NCBI GenBank assembly: GCA_021229015.1
Contig: CM037783.1
Coordinates: 52,213,154-52,277,153, forward strand
From: Solen grandis
Taxonomy: Eukaryota > Mollusca > Bivalvia > Adapedonta > Solenidae
Direction: 5' to 3'
DNA: 64,000 bases
Both the position numbers and the translations under genes were made by a program. The notes under the pieces are model-generated. The model ran no database searches, was not told where the DNA came from, and was given only the letters and a program-made list of their open reading frames with translations. This document shows positions 1-12,630 of this stretch, piece after piece (within the stretch, counting starts at the first letter, position 1; every line of letters starts with the position of its first letter).

Positions 1-560
1 GGGGGGGGGAGATTTTCCTTTGTCTGTTCCAAAACTTTGTGACAAGCATATCTCTGAAAGTATTTGTACAGACTTGATACTTCATCGATATATTATTCAG
101 GACATGAACTTGCGCACCTGGGTATTTTTAATTGAAACACCGTTGATTTGGACAGAGTTATGGGCCTTTGTTTTTGAAAAATATGGAACTTTAGAATATT
201 ATGCTTGTGACGTACGTAACTCTGAAAATATTTGTTCTACAGACTTGATACTTCATGGATATATTTTTCAGGACATGAACTTGTGCTCCTGAGTATTTTT
301 ATGCCGCCCACGCGCCACCGCCCCCCCCCCCCCCCCCCAAAAAAAAAGTGAGGCATATAGATTTGCCTTTGTCTGTCCCTTCATCCCATAACTTTGACAC
401 AGGTAACTCTGAAGGTATTTGTGCTACAGACTTTAAACTTCATGGATCTATTACTCAGGACATGACTTGCACTACTTGGTGTTGGCTTTTGTTTTGGAAA
501 ATGCGACGGGTGGGAGTATCTGTGTCCTCTGGACACATTTCTAGTTTCCTTCTATAACTG
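1..560. repeat. Degenerate tandem dispersed repeat
   Basis: Three diverged copies of a roughly 150-230 bp unit can be read. Each carries a variant of 'tatttgtnctacagactt', then 'cttcatngat', then 'caggacatgact'. They start near 45, 215 and 405. The open frames here are short, differ between copies and show no domain, so I read this as an old non-coding repeat. A C/A homopolymer tract lies at 318-347. Confidence 0.5.
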
Positions 561-834
561 GTACCTGTAACAGGACCCTGATTCACATTGTTTAATTCTA
601 TTTCTAGAATTTTTTGTAGAGATGCATGATTTGGTTATTTCTTCTTAAGATTGTGAATGCAGTTTCATCCTAAAATGAATAGTATAATACATGAACATAT
701 TTGATAATAAACTCCTTGTCCTGCTTATGATGTACTGAATATGAGTACAGTTTTATTGCAACTGATTATTAACTTTACTTCCAACAAGTTTATTGTTATT
801 CTTCAATTTACTTTTGTCATTCCATAGCAACATT
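561..834. other. AT-rich intergenic, nothing recognised
   Basis: No open frame, RNA or repeat structure was recognised between the degenerate repeat and the 33-bp satellite. Confidence 0.5.
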
Positions 835-2650
835 CATCAACAGTATTTCAGTCATAAAACAACATTCTACAAACAGTATTTCAGTCCAAAAACAACATTC
901 TACAAACAGTATTTCAGTTGTAAAACAACATTCTACAAACAGTATTTCAGTCCTTAAACAACATTCTTCAAACAGTATTTCTGTCCTCATACAACATTCT
1001 ACAAACAGTATTTCTGTCCTCATACAACATTCTACAAACAGTTTTTCTGTCCTCATACAACATTCTACAAACAGTATTTCAGTCTTAAAACAACATTCTA
1101 CAAACAGTATTTCTGTCCTCATACAACATTCTACAAACAGTATTTCTGTCCTCATACAACATTCTACAAACAGTATTTCTGTCCTCATACAACATTCTAC
1201 AAACAGTATTTCTGTCCTCATACAACATTCTACAAACAGTATTTCAGTCCTAAAACAACATTCTACAAACAGTATTTCTGTCCTCATACAACATTCTACA
1301 AACAGTATTTCTGTCCTCATACAACATTCTACAAACAGTTTTTCTGTCCTCATACAACATTCTACAAACAGTATTTCAGTCCTAAAACAACATTCTACAA
1401 ACAGTATTTCTGTCCTCATACAACATTCTACAAACAGTATTTCTGTCCTCATACAACATTCTACAAACAGTATTTCTGTCCTCATACAACATTCTACAAA
1501 CAGTATTTCTGTCCTCATACAACATTCTACAAACAGTATTTCTGTCCTCCTACAACATTCTACAAACAGTATTTCTGTCCTCCTACAACATTCTACAAAC
1601 AGTATTTCTGTCCTCATACAACATTCTACAAACAGTATTTCAGTCTTAAAACAACATTCTACAAACAGTATTTCTGTCCTCATACAACATTCTACAAACA
1701 GTATTTCTGTCCTCCTACAACATTCTACAAACAGTATTTCTGTCCTCATACAACATTCTACAAACAGTATTTCTGTCCTCATACAACATTCTACAAACAG
1801 TATTTCTGTCCTCATACAACATTCTACAAACAGTATTTCTGTCCTCCTACAACATTCTACAAACAGTATTTCTGTCCTCATACAACATTCTACAAACAGT
1901 ATTTCTGTCCTCATACAACATTCTACAAACAGTATTTCTGTCCTCTACAACATTCTACAAACAGTATTTCTGTCCTCATACAACATTCTACAAACAGTAT
2001 TTCTGTCCTCCTACAACATTCTACAAACATATTTCTGTCCTCATACAACATTCTACAAACAGTATTTCTGTCCTCATACAACATTCTTACAAACAGTATT
2101 TCTGTCTCCTACAACATCCTACAACAGTATTTCTGTCCTCATACAACATTCTACAAACAGTATTTCTGTCCTCATACAACATTCTACAAACAGTATTTCT
2201 GTCCTCCTACAACATTCTACAAACAGTATTTCTGTCCTCATACAACATTCTACAAACAGTATTTCTGTCCTCATACAACATTCTACAAACAGTATTTCTG
2301 TCCTCATACAACATTCTACAAACAGTATTTCTGTCCTCCTACAACATTCTACAAACAGTATTTCTGTCCTCATACAACATTCTACAAACAGTATTTCTGT
2401 CCTCATACAACATTCTACAAACAGTATTTCTGTCCTCCTACAACATTCTACAAACAGTATTTCAGTCTTAAAACAACATTCTACAAACAGTATTTCTGTC
2501 CTCCTACAACATTCTACAAACAGTATTTCTGTCCTCATACAACATTCTACAAACAGTATTTCAGTCTTAAAACAACATTCTACAAACAGTATTTCTGTCC
2601 TCCTACAACATTCTACAAACAGTATTTCTGTCCTCCTACAACATTCTGTC
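835..2650. repeat. 33-bp satellite, about 55 units
   Basis: The unit is about 33 bp, for example 'caacattctacaaacagtat' followed by 'ttctgtcctcata'. Because 33 is a multiple of three, the minus strand stays open over hundreds of codons and reads an 11-residue repeat, MRTEILFVECC. Unit variants differ mainly at the 'cctcata' / 'cctccta' / 'agtctta' segment. Indels cluster between about 1940 and 2130 and break the frame. Units at the 840-960 end are the most diverged, as expected at the edge of a homogenising array. There is no start context, flanking exon or signal peptide, so it is not called as a gene. Confidence 0.9.
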
Positions 2651-3318
2651 AAATAGCAATATTCAGCAACAGTAGATCAGTCACGTTAAGACTTTAACTT
2701 GATTACAGGCAGAGGTAATTATAGATACTTACAGCTTAGTACCATTGTAGAATAACAAACCTTCTGCAAGCCAAGCCAGACTTGATAGAAACAATTTTAT
2801 CCCAGTTGTCCTAGGATTTGAGATGTGATTGTGCTGCACATTTGCCTCACCTGGTTACTTAATTACTTGCTTTATAGGGATATACTGAAAGAAATAACCA
2901 ATGAATATTTCTATTCCCATTTGAACAAAGGGTTACAGTTTCATGTACATCACAAGAGCTGAGACTTACTGAACTCAACAAGCTTATTAATAAGGACAGT
3001 TAACATATGTCATATTAGAACACATTAGCTAGCTTCATTATACACTCTATGCTACTGAAGGTAACTAGGTTAATCAAATGGCCTGAGTTGTTTAAATTAG
3101 GCTAATTTTACTTTTGTGACACCATGGCCCTCTTGTTCATATCTCTGAACATCTCAAAATATGGCTTCCTGGGGAAAAATAGGCTCTCAAAATCTGCATG
3201 GTGCTTGTTTGTCTAGCAGTGAGATATGCTCATGTATTGGTTATTATACACAGCAGAGATGTTTTGAAAGTTCTAATGTAATTTGCTTTTGAAGAATGGG
3301 CATAAAAAATACTGATAT
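2651..3318. other. Intergenic, nothing recognised
   Basis: Unique-looking AT-rich sequence with no supported feature. Confidence 0.4.
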
Positions 3319-3349
<31 letters not shown>

Positions 3350-4310
3350 GTTTGACATCCATACTCCAGCATTCTGGGCTTGATGGTTCGCTTGGACTGT
3401 TCTCCATTTCTTCCTGTCTCTTGTATCCTCTGACGTTAAGATGTAGACTTGCCAGGTCCTCCATGATGGTGGATTGCCAGGACTTCGTAGGCCAACCACG
3501 TGGTCATGCCAGTTGTCCCATACCTTCCTAACCAAATCATTTTTATCTTTTCTGACCACGTGTCTAACCATAGCAGGTGCCTTCTTTTCATGATGGCAGC
3601 AACATTATTGTTCCGTCAGTGCCAGTAGACCAGATGATGACTGCTCACACAGCCTGGGTCCAGCTATTTGTCTTAGCATTCTACTCTCTGTTGTTGCCAC
3701 CTTCTTTCATTTTCATTGGTCAGTGGCCAGGTTTCACTGCCATACAACATGCAGCTCTGGATGCAGCTGTTAGAAACACGTCCCTTCATCTTCAGAGATG
3801 GTCCTTTGGATGTAAGGAATGGGGTGAGCTCACAGAATTTCTTCAACTGCTGAGAATACATGTATTTACAGTGGCATCTGCTCCACCATGACTATCTAGC
3901 ATGTCCCCCAAGAAACAATACCAGGAGACTACCTCATATTTTATACCATCTACCTCAACTGTCTTTCTGTCTCCTGCAGATGTTGTGGGACTGACTGTTT
4001 GATCCCTACAGACACTACATGTTAAATTTCTGGCAGCAGACAGGCTCCCAGTAAATCAGCTACATCTTTTGTTGGTCCACAAGTTGCACTGTGTGCAAAG
4101 AATAGAGTTTGCACCCACTCCCTGACTGCACACAACACAAGAAAAGTCACTAACTTGGACATTATCACCTGAACCAGCTGTGGAAATCATAAACTTGGTC
4201 TTCCTGGTGTTGACTTTGAGTCCTTTGAGGCTCAGGAAATTTGTCCATCCGGACAGTTTTTCCCTCAGGTCTGCCTCATTGTCTGACATCAAAGCTAGGC
4301 TGCATAAAGG
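3319..4310 (-). pseudogene. Non-LTR retrotransposon (LINE) RT C-terminal remnant
   Basis: The minus strand carries broken pieces of the C-terminal part of a LINE reverse transcriptase, in the expected order. Around 4290-4060 there is a segment reading LKGLKVNTRKTKFMIS followed by a zinc-binding-like CVVCSQGVGANSILCTQCNLW. Around 3790-3690 is SCMLYGSETWPLTNENERR. Around 3560-3400 are RHVVRKDKNDLVRKV, VVGLRSPGNPP, RTWQ and EDTRDRKKWR. The LINE family shows the same order: YGSETW, RRxxGHVxRxD, then RKKWR. Frameshifts separate the pieces, so it is an old 5'-truncated copy. A (CAT)n microsatellite at 3319-3349 lies at its 3' end. The clade is not assigned. Confidence 0.8.
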
Positions 4311-7150
4311 ACCTACCTAGGAAGACCAGCCTTGGTTGAATGTCATAGTACATCCATCGCAATGGCTAACAAGAGTGGGCTAAGTACTGATCCTTGGTAG
4401 ACTGCGACCTTGGGTGTTAACACTGTGAATGATGTTATTCTTTTTTATTTGACTGTGTCTTATGGAGTGTGATGTTGTGAGTGTCATCAGGTATAACACC
4501 TTTCCTTGATACTAAAAGCATGTATAGTCCACATCTCAAGGCACTGGAAGACCGTTGGCAGGATTTACATGAAATAGCTATAATTTTAAAGCCAACATTT
4601 CAGCAAAGTTGGATTGTATAAACACAGTTGTTATAATGCCAAAAACTCCACACTTTTTCAAGTAACTCTTGTTACTATTAAGTCAGCTAACTTTGCTCTT
4701 TGTTTCATAATAACTGACAGTCTCTCAGTGCATTGATGCTTTGATTTGTTTCATAATGGTCCCTAAAAAGGGTTATGACCTGGATTTCATACCTATAAAG
4801 GAGATGTAGAACTCACTTCAGTGATATATTCTATCTTTTGATGATAATGTTTGTAAAGACTTGACAGGGTATTTGATAATTTAAATAATTTCTATTTTTA
4901 AGAACTTTAGGAGAACTTAAACTTGTCATCATGAAAATATTTGTGAACTACTTTGGGTAAATTACATACATTGCAGATTTTAATACGAGGCACTACTTTT
5001 TGTGTCACCTGCTGTAAGCAGAGGTGACACATAGGGATCACTTTTCTGTAGTCTCTCTTATATAGAACATATAACAAACTAGCACACAGTAAAGTGGTTA
5101 TGGTTTTAATTAAAATGTCTACTTAGCATGTTCCACTGGTATTTGTTAGCACAGAATAGCACTGCATTAATTTAGGATACCCTATTCTTAATGCAGACTG
5201 ATACTGTCAAATTGGCTGCTGTAATTATGCAAATCAACAATGCCTGTTTTTGATCTCCAGCTATATAAGACTTGCGGGTACCAGTCTCAAAAAACAAACA
5301 AAATATTTCATTTCTTAACAAATTTATCTCAACATTGTCATTGTCACCAAACAGGAATGCTGAAATGTAATTCACTTTAAGAATTTATGCAGCACTAAGC
5401 ACTTAATATTGATGGAATGTGTCTCGGTTTGCATATCGTTAATTTAAATCCTGATTTTTGAGTGGGTTTTTCACATTATGCAGTTGACCTTGTGACCTTG
5501 ACCCTAAACCTACTTTTGATGAAAAAAGCCAGAAAAAACTGTCCCTATACCATCAGGTCTTGTCTGTCTTTCATGTTACAGTTTGCAAGTCCTACAGACA
5601 GACCATTAAGATCATTAACAAATAATTTCTTGAAATTCCCTAAACCATATATTGAACTGTTCCTTCAAAGGTTTTGAATATTTTTTATAACCAGCCAAAA
5701 AGTCCAAGACACTCCAGAGTTGAGGCCCTTGAATTAATGAAAATTGAAAAATTAAAGGCGTTGGTGCCATAACTCAGGCTGACATGAACTGATCTTTACC
5801 AGACTTGGTCACAATATGTATTGGCACAAAATCTTGACTGAGTTTGATAACCAACTTAATCCCTGAACTTGGTCAAAATATTAATTGACACATCATCTTT
5901 TAGATTATCTGCAGTCAGTTAAGAATCCAGCTTTTCAATTTTACATTTTCTTACAACTTATACTAATTCTTAGTTCCGGCTTGGACCAGTACTTGGTGTC
6001 CTTAAAAATTCCTTGCCTCCTTTGAGATAATGTCCTTTATCCAATAGATGTGCTCCCAACTTGATTTGTAAATCTGAATTAACCACAGGTACTTGTGGTT
6101 GTAAATTGATTCTTAGTGCTGTGAGAGGAATAATTATTGATACGTTAGTATCAAATAGAGATTTCTGCTAAAGAGCTGGTTAGCCTAAAATCAATAGAAA
6201 AGGCTGGTAATTAGCAGGTTATAATGGGAAACCAAGCAATACATCATGATATTATATTATTTCCCACATACATTTATAGTAATGTCTGGATCATTTGTGT
6301 AGTCTCTGACAAATCAACACATATTTTTGTCTTTTCCAAGCTATTCTATATTTTTCTCCGACCTTTTCAAAGGTACTGAACACCTGCTATTACTTTTGTC
6401 AAGTTCCTTGTTGGTCATAAAGGAGGTTAGTCACTGGCAATATTTGTTGATTTGGATACAGAAATATCATAATATAAAAAGTTATACAGAGTTGCACTTC
6501 TAGTCCAGTTGAAGGGTCAAGTGTAGGTTGATACAGAAGGGGTTTCCTTTTCCAGTGTGATGTCACCTGCAATATATATTTTTTAGTTCACCAGAGCATA
6601 ACAATCTGAGCTACTCTGATCACCCTGTGTCCATTTTCCGTCATTGTGCATCGATAAATGTGCTTTGTTTGTCATCAACAATTTGCTTTAAAAAACATTC
6701 CCTTCTGAAATCAATTTGACATAAATAATCTTTAGGTAGCCCTTTGCAAAAGTTGTTAAAATAGGTCCATGTAGAACTCTGGTTACCATGTTAACCAACA
6801 TAATTTTATTTAAAAACATTTGAAACCAATAGTTTTAATTCTTTTTCATTTTGCACAAATTGTCAACTCCTAGTCCTCAACTATAATTGCTAAAGTTGAT
6901 ACCTTGAAAATAGAGACCCCAATGGCTTGTCTAGTTTTCATAGATGAAATGAATGGTCAGAGTATAATTTCATGTTGCAGAAAATTCCCATCTCATGGCC
7001 CTTCAATAATTGCCAAAATAGAAAAGATCCCTTGGAAAATGAGGCACCTAGTGGGGTGAGCTAATATTGTTGGCACATCATGAAAGGCTTGATTTTAAAT
7101 GATTTATAGCTCTTCATTATATTTATTGAATATATTTTGTCCTCACTGTT
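4311..7150. other. Intergenic, diffuse old repeats only
   Basis: No coherent exon was found. Short stretches resemble common molluscan intergenic repeats, for example the 'gaccttgaccctaaacctac' segment near 5490 and the self-complementary 'gtcacctgc'/'gcagaggtgac' near 5010-5030. Nothing here supports a gene. Confidence 0.4.
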
Positions 7151-7159
7151 TCTCGGCTA

Positions 7160-7740
7160 CCTGTGGTCAATTTTTATAATTTTTATATGCCACCCCCAGC
7201 ACAACAAAGATGTAAGGGGGTTATACTGGATTCAGCTTGCCGTTCTATCCTGTCCAGCCATTGTCTTTTTTTTTTTTTTTGTCCAGACCATAACTCAAAA
7301 AGTATATATGAAGATGAAATTTCATATGTGCATAGATCTTATTGAGGGGTGGTGCAGTACCAAGAACCGTAACTCTTGTTAAATAATTTTGGAGTTGTTG
7401 CCCTTGAAAATTTCTATACTAATTTTTGTCCGGCCATAATTCAAAAAGCATAAAAGTTATCAGATGAAACTTCATATGTGGATAGATCTCATTGAGGAGG
7501 AATGCAGATCCAAGGACCATAACTCTGTTGCATAATTTTGGAGTTATTGTCCTTTGTAAATTTCCATACTTAATTTTTCACTGGACCATATCTCAAAAAG
7601 TAGAAAAAGGTATCATAATGAAACTTCATATGTAGATAGATTTCACTGAGGGTAAAATACAGTGACCATGTTACTTGTATTAAAATCCCTGTGACAAAGC
7701 GGCATGGGGGGTATTTGCGCCATGACAATGGCAGTTCTAG
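7160..7740. repeat. Degenerate tandem repeat, about 140-bp unit
   Basis: Three to four diverged copies of 'ccataactcaaaaagtata' followed by 'gatgaaacttcatatgtg' and 'atagatctcattgagg' occur near 7285, 7430 and 7585. The 3' part reads 'gacaaagcggcatggggggt'. Coding frames are not conserved between copies. Confidence 0.6.
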
Positions 7741-9258
7741 TTAAAATCAAATTCCAAGTCAATGACTATCTGAGAATGGGCTGCTATAAAAGTTATTAAA
7801 GTAAACTTGATCCATGCAGAACTCTGGTTGCCATTGCAACCAACATAAATTTGTTTTAAACACTTTAAAAATCTTCTCCTCTAAAATCAGAAATGCATCC
7901 AGAAAACACGTCCAAAATGATACTGAATTAATGAACTTAAAATCTGAAGCTGGCCTTCAAGGGAAACTCACTGAATTTTAATTAAAGTCTTCACAACTAC
8001 CTTAACATGAAATGCAATACACATCAGATGGGATAAATTCTATGATCTTGTTTGTCTGAGTAATGTCCTACACCATTAACAAAGCAAAAATGGGATATCC
8101 TTGGAAACATGTCTTTTATGTTTCTCTCATTTTCATGTAAATAAGTGTGCCCTGTAGTTATGTAAATGTTGGACCTTGTTAGTGCTCACTTAAAAAAACT
8201 GGTGCCTGTTAATGCTGTTGATGTTTGGCTGCAAAACAAAATAACATGCCCATAAAACTAAAATTGCACATTGTGTGTTTTAATCAAAGGCTAATGAATT
8301 GGTCAGAATTAGCTTGACTTTTGAAAATTGGCTTCATTATATGCTATGAATTCATTGCACTTGCTGTAGGTATTCCTGGTTATCTAACCTTGAATAGGAG
8401 TCTGTCTTTGGCTGATAGGCCAATTATATGTGTTATGATGTCTGCACACCCAATAATCTGCTTTCTTTTCTGATAGGTTTGCCAGTAGTTTCATGCTTAG
8501 CCAGGAGGAAATGTTGCCATAATGCTTCTGAGGCTCTTAAAAATTATTGAATGGTATGTCAAGGTCTTCAGGAATATAGCATAAAAGTAATGTTTGTAGA
8601 AAGTAGCATACCTAAGCATTCGTTCTAAAAGAAAATGCATGGATAGTAATGATTCATTGTTGAAAAATGTTATAAATCATATAAATTTTTAAGATTTATT
8701 TGATTTTAAGATTTATTTGATTTTAAGATTTATTTGTCAGCTTGTGATTGATACAGTTAGGATTTTTTTAACAGTTTCCCTTATTTAAGAAGACATACAT
8801 GTGCTATATAAATCTCTTTTCACAATAACAACCAGTATATGTGATTTCATCTTGAATTTCTACAGGTAAAGTTCCATGTTTACATGAGTACTACTCGGAA
8901 TAAGATGTTTCTATGCTTTTGGTTATATTCTGTAATATAATAACCCTTGATTTGAAATAAGAGATACCACCCAGTTACCTGCTTGCGGTATTTGTTCAAT
9001 GTAGAAAGCTATTCACTGATAGCCAGGAGGCATCAGCCTAAGTCTCCATTGTTGTAGGGGGATCCTCTGTGGTTCAGTGGTTATAGTTGTTACCTTCCAG
9101 CTGTCACATGGTCCCTCACTGCTATGGCCCTTGTCCAGTGGTAATGTATCCCACTGTTTATCTGAAGGTTGTGTGTTTAAACCCTCTTGGGAGCAAGGAT
9201 TTTTCGTTATCTTTCCTGGCACAAAGTATTTGTCCAACCCTGGAACCGTTGAAGGGAT
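7741..9258. other. Intergenic; possible old tRNA-like SINE at 9050-9240
   Basis: Mostly featureless. Three copies of 'ttttaagatttatttga' sit at about 8686-8738. Between 9050 and 9240, 'ggttcagtggttatag' and 'gtgtgtttaaaccc' resemble decayed A and B boxes of a tRNA-derived SINE, but the match is weak. Confidence 0.3.
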
Positions 9259-10872
9259 TACCGTATACACCGGCAGATAAGGCATACAGTGGGGCTTTCG
9301 TTCATGTTGGCAAACGAACCGCACGATACACGCACGATAAACGCAAACGAACCGCACGATACACGCACACGTTACACGAACGAACGAAAAAAAAACGGCA
9401 AACGACCCAATGCACGAACCGCACGAAACGAACGATTGCAGATAGGCACGGTAGCGAGGTTAATCGATTTACTCGGTTTTTTTCGCCCAAGTGAACAAGG
9501 CAATTAATCAATTTATAAATAAAACCATCATTAAAACTAACACATACACACACACACGAAAAAACAACAACGAATGTTCTATAATAGGAAGTCACATGTT
9601 CTAAATCGTGTCGAAATTACAAATAATTGTTGTTACACATTGAATTTATTAGATCTATAACGATCCTATGCTTTGAACAATTATTTATTCGCGCCAAGCG
9701 TCATTGGTAACCGCATAATACGATTTAATTGGCTATCTTACAGCAGGTGAAGTGATCTCCCTTCGTACACAATACAGGGGAGACCACTCTACGTAGTTAA
9801 CTCATTATTTTTATTAAACATGAATCGATATAAGACTTAAATTGTAACAGACAACGTAAGTAATCTACAGTTAAATGTTGCCATGCGGTGAGTAACCACT
9901 TAACTGATTTTGAAAAGCTGAAATTCTAATGCTGGCTTTTAAGGAAGCGTTGAACTCAAAATATATCGTGCGGAACGATTCACACGGAAGGAACGATGCG
10001 ATAAACGAAACACGTTACACGATACACGTTACACGATACACGAAACACGTTAGAATCGTGCACGATAAACGCACGCACCATACACGAACGATACACGGAA
10101 ACGGAACGCACGATACACACACGATACACGAAAAATATGCCAACATGAACGCAAGCCCCACTGTACTATTTTTCCAGATAATTCAGGTTTATAGAAGGGG
10201 TGCGCCTTATATGATGATTTACAGCTTTTTAGGTTTCTTTTTTCAATCACCGAGAAGTGAAATTTACCAGTATATGATCTCAGAAAATGGATATACTGAA
10301 AGCCAATGAATATGATAATATGCCACAAAGTCTATACGAAGCCATGATAAACAATACCAGGTTATTGCCTTTGTTCTTATTAGTTATCCTACTGGTATAT
10401 ATAAAATGATCATGAGAAACTGAAACAACTTGATGGAAGCCATTTTCAATATAACCAAATAAGTTTATGAGACCTCATGATGTATAGGAGAAACTTGGCA
10501 GGTGGCAATAGTTACGTAATGTTTGTTAGTTGGGAGAATTTTGACAGGTGACAATGGTCCCCAGTGTTAGAATGCGGGGACACTGTTGAGTAATGTCATG
10601 TTATGAAAATGTGTCACCTTTATCCTACCCCTCATTAATGTAATGGTCTAACGGTAATCTTATGCCATGTATAAATAAAACGGTGCACCGTATGATTAGC
10701 CCGGTGACATACGGATAGCTTTCAGTCTGTAAAATGTATGACGGCACAAATTTCAAAACAAGATCTCGCCGTACACAATATGATGAGTGATTTTTTTTTT
10801 TCAAATAAGTTACTCTGAAAATTAGGATGTGCCTTATACGTAGCTGTGCCTAATCTGACTGTGTGTACGGTA
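9259..10872. mobile_element. Older DNA element with imperfect inverted ends, carrier of the nested TA element
   Basis: The left end reads taccgtatacac and the right end reads gtgtgtacggta, which are inverted with 11 of 12 matches. Just inside, 'agataaggca' on the left is mirrored by 'tgtgccttatacg' on the right. No target duplication is clear. The 877-bp TA-flanked element lies inside it, so this one would be older. It has no transposase frame. Confidence 0.45.
9287..10163. mobile_element. TA-flanked non-autonomous DNA transposon with decamer arrays
   Basis: The ends are 26-bp terminal inverted repeats (9287-9312 and 10138-10163) beginning CAGTGGGGCTT and differing at one base. Both sides are flanked by TA (9285-9286 and 10164-10165), the Tc1/mariner-type target duplication. 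Inside each end are runs of a 10-bp motif, acgatacacg / acgttacacg / acgataaacg, at about 9322-9380 and 9985-10132. Both runs are in the same orientation rather than mirrored. The middle is AT-rich and codes for nothing, so the copy must have depended on a transposase encoded elsewhere. Confidence 0.75.
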
Positions 10873-11009
10873 GTAAAAGTTGAATATTGTTTTCTAATCA
10901 TTGTAAATAGTTAAGTTTAAATTAAAACTTATCCTGATTATTGGCTTAATTGAATATAAATTTACTGACTCAATGGATTTTTCTTTGCTGTACAGATTGT
11001 GTAGAATCT

Positions 11010-11595
11010 AAACAACAACATTGTATGAGCAGAATCTGAGCAACATCATTGTATGAGCAGAACCTGAGCAACAACATTGTATGAGCAATTGTATGAGCAG
11101 ATCAGTGGAGAATCTGAGCAACAACATTGTATGAGCAGAACCTGAGCAACAACATTGTATGAGCAGAATCTGAGCAACAACATTGTTTGAGCAGACCTGA
11201 GCAACAACATTGTATGAGCAGAATCTGAGCAACAATATTGTATGAGCAGACCTGAGCAACAACATTGTATGAGCAGACCTGAGCAACAACATTGTATGAG
11301 CAGAACCTGAGCAACAACATTGTTTGAGCAGACCTGAGCAACAACATTGTATGAGCAGAATCTGAGCAACAACATTGTATGAGCAGAATCTGAGCAACAA
11401 CATTGTATGAGCAGAATCTGAGCAATAACATTGTATGAGCAGACCTGAGCAATAACATTGTATGAGCAGAATCTGAGCAACAACATTGTATGAGCAGAAT
11501 CTGAGCAACAACATTGTATGAGCAGAACCTGAGCAACAACATTGTATGAGCAGAATCTGAGCAACAACATTGTATGAGCAGAATCTGAACATCAT
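11010..11595. repeat. 27/28-bp minisatellite, about 21 units
   Basis: Units read 'gagcaacaacattgtatgag' followed by 'cagaatct' or 'cagacct'. Mixed 27- and 28-bp lengths mean no single frame is kept, although three overlapping minus-strand frames stay open by chance. The unit is a piece of a dispersed repeat also present at 12530-12600, 57000-57060 and 59140-59215. Confidence 0.9.
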
Positions 11596-12620
11596 TGTAT
11601 GAGCAAACAGAGAAGACTCTGATCAGACAGCTCCTTCCAGAAGCTGCCAGATCTTAGTTTGTTCTGTTTGTCAAAAATGAAGCTCTATGAGTTAAAGACT
11701 AAAGATAGTTTATTCATTCAAATCTTTCATGTTTAGAAGCCTTCCAAGCTGTGTTTGGCTTTGGATCTACCTAGGTACCTGTAATTAGCTGGCTTTACTG
11801 AAATTGTAAACCCCAAAACAACTAAAGGGACACCAATTGCTGTTAACATGACCATTTCTGGAGCAGGCAGAGAAAGCATGACTACATCTGACAGCAGATG
11901 TACCTTTAAAGAGTTGTTTTGATTACCATTATCTAATTTCCTAATGGAACAGTTTGGTATGCAAATTAATTTGATATTATATTGACATGGAATGTCGTAA
12001 AAGACAAAAACTGAATTGACACTAAAAGGTTCCAGTACTTCCTTGATTAATGATTTAAAAAATCTACCTGCATTATATGATACAAGATAAATCATGTCTG
12101 TATAAAGGAACTGATATTAGAGAATTGAACATTATTTTCTTCATTTATTTTTCCATACAATGAACTGTCAGGAAATGGGAATCTAATTCTGATATTGACA
12201 TTCTTGGTGCATGCATGCTGGGTGCATATTTCCTTGATGAATGATGTATATAACGTTCGATACTAAATTAAGCATTTCCAGAATCTCTCAAGCAGTCTAT
12301 TAAACAATGGAAGTTCAGTCTTAAGTAAAGATAGAGACCTGTATGGTTGAAAGAAGGGGAAATGTAAAAAGATAAATCAATTCAGTTTCTTTAAATTGGA
12401 TCCAGAATATCTAGCTAGCCTTAACTCTCTACCTCATGAATATTCATGTACACAATATCGTGACTCAATGGATATTAATTTACTGAACATTAAATGGTAT
12501 ATGAAACAAACCAAAAAAAAACAATATTTCTTTGCCAACTGTGAAGAATCTGAGCTTCATATTATATGAGCAAACTGAGGAGCCTGCTCTGTTTGCCTGT
12601 ACATCTGCCCAGCGGTGATC
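11596..12620. repeat. Dispersed repeat fragments and an old SINE tail
   Basis: 11590-11650 and 12430-12600 are fragments of the same dispersed family that gave rise to the flanking minisatellites: 'gcaaactgaggagcctgctc' here compares with 'acaaaaggaggagacccaga' near 59185. 11757-11822 ('acctgtaattagctgg', 'gtaaaccccaaaacaac') matches the 3' body of the SINE at 52.03 kb. No gene was found. Confidence 0.5.
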
Positions 12621-12630
12621 CGCAATGCAA

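Noticed and set aside
835..2650. CRISPR-like array
   Set aside because: Units are head-to-tail with no unique spacers, in an animal genome; this is a satellite.
817..2652. 365- and 177-codon minus-strand ORFs of MRTEILFVECC repeats as protein genes
   Set aside because: A 33-bp unit keeps any open frame open. There is no start context, no flanking exon, and indels break the frame in the middle.
9013..10328. Several 70-135 codon ORFs on both strands
   Set aside because: They are made of Arg/Thr/His or Val/Arg runs from the decamer arrays of the TA-flanked element.
11008..11595. Three long overlapping minus-strand ORFs
   Set aside because: They are the three frames of a 27/28-bp minisatellite and none is favoured.
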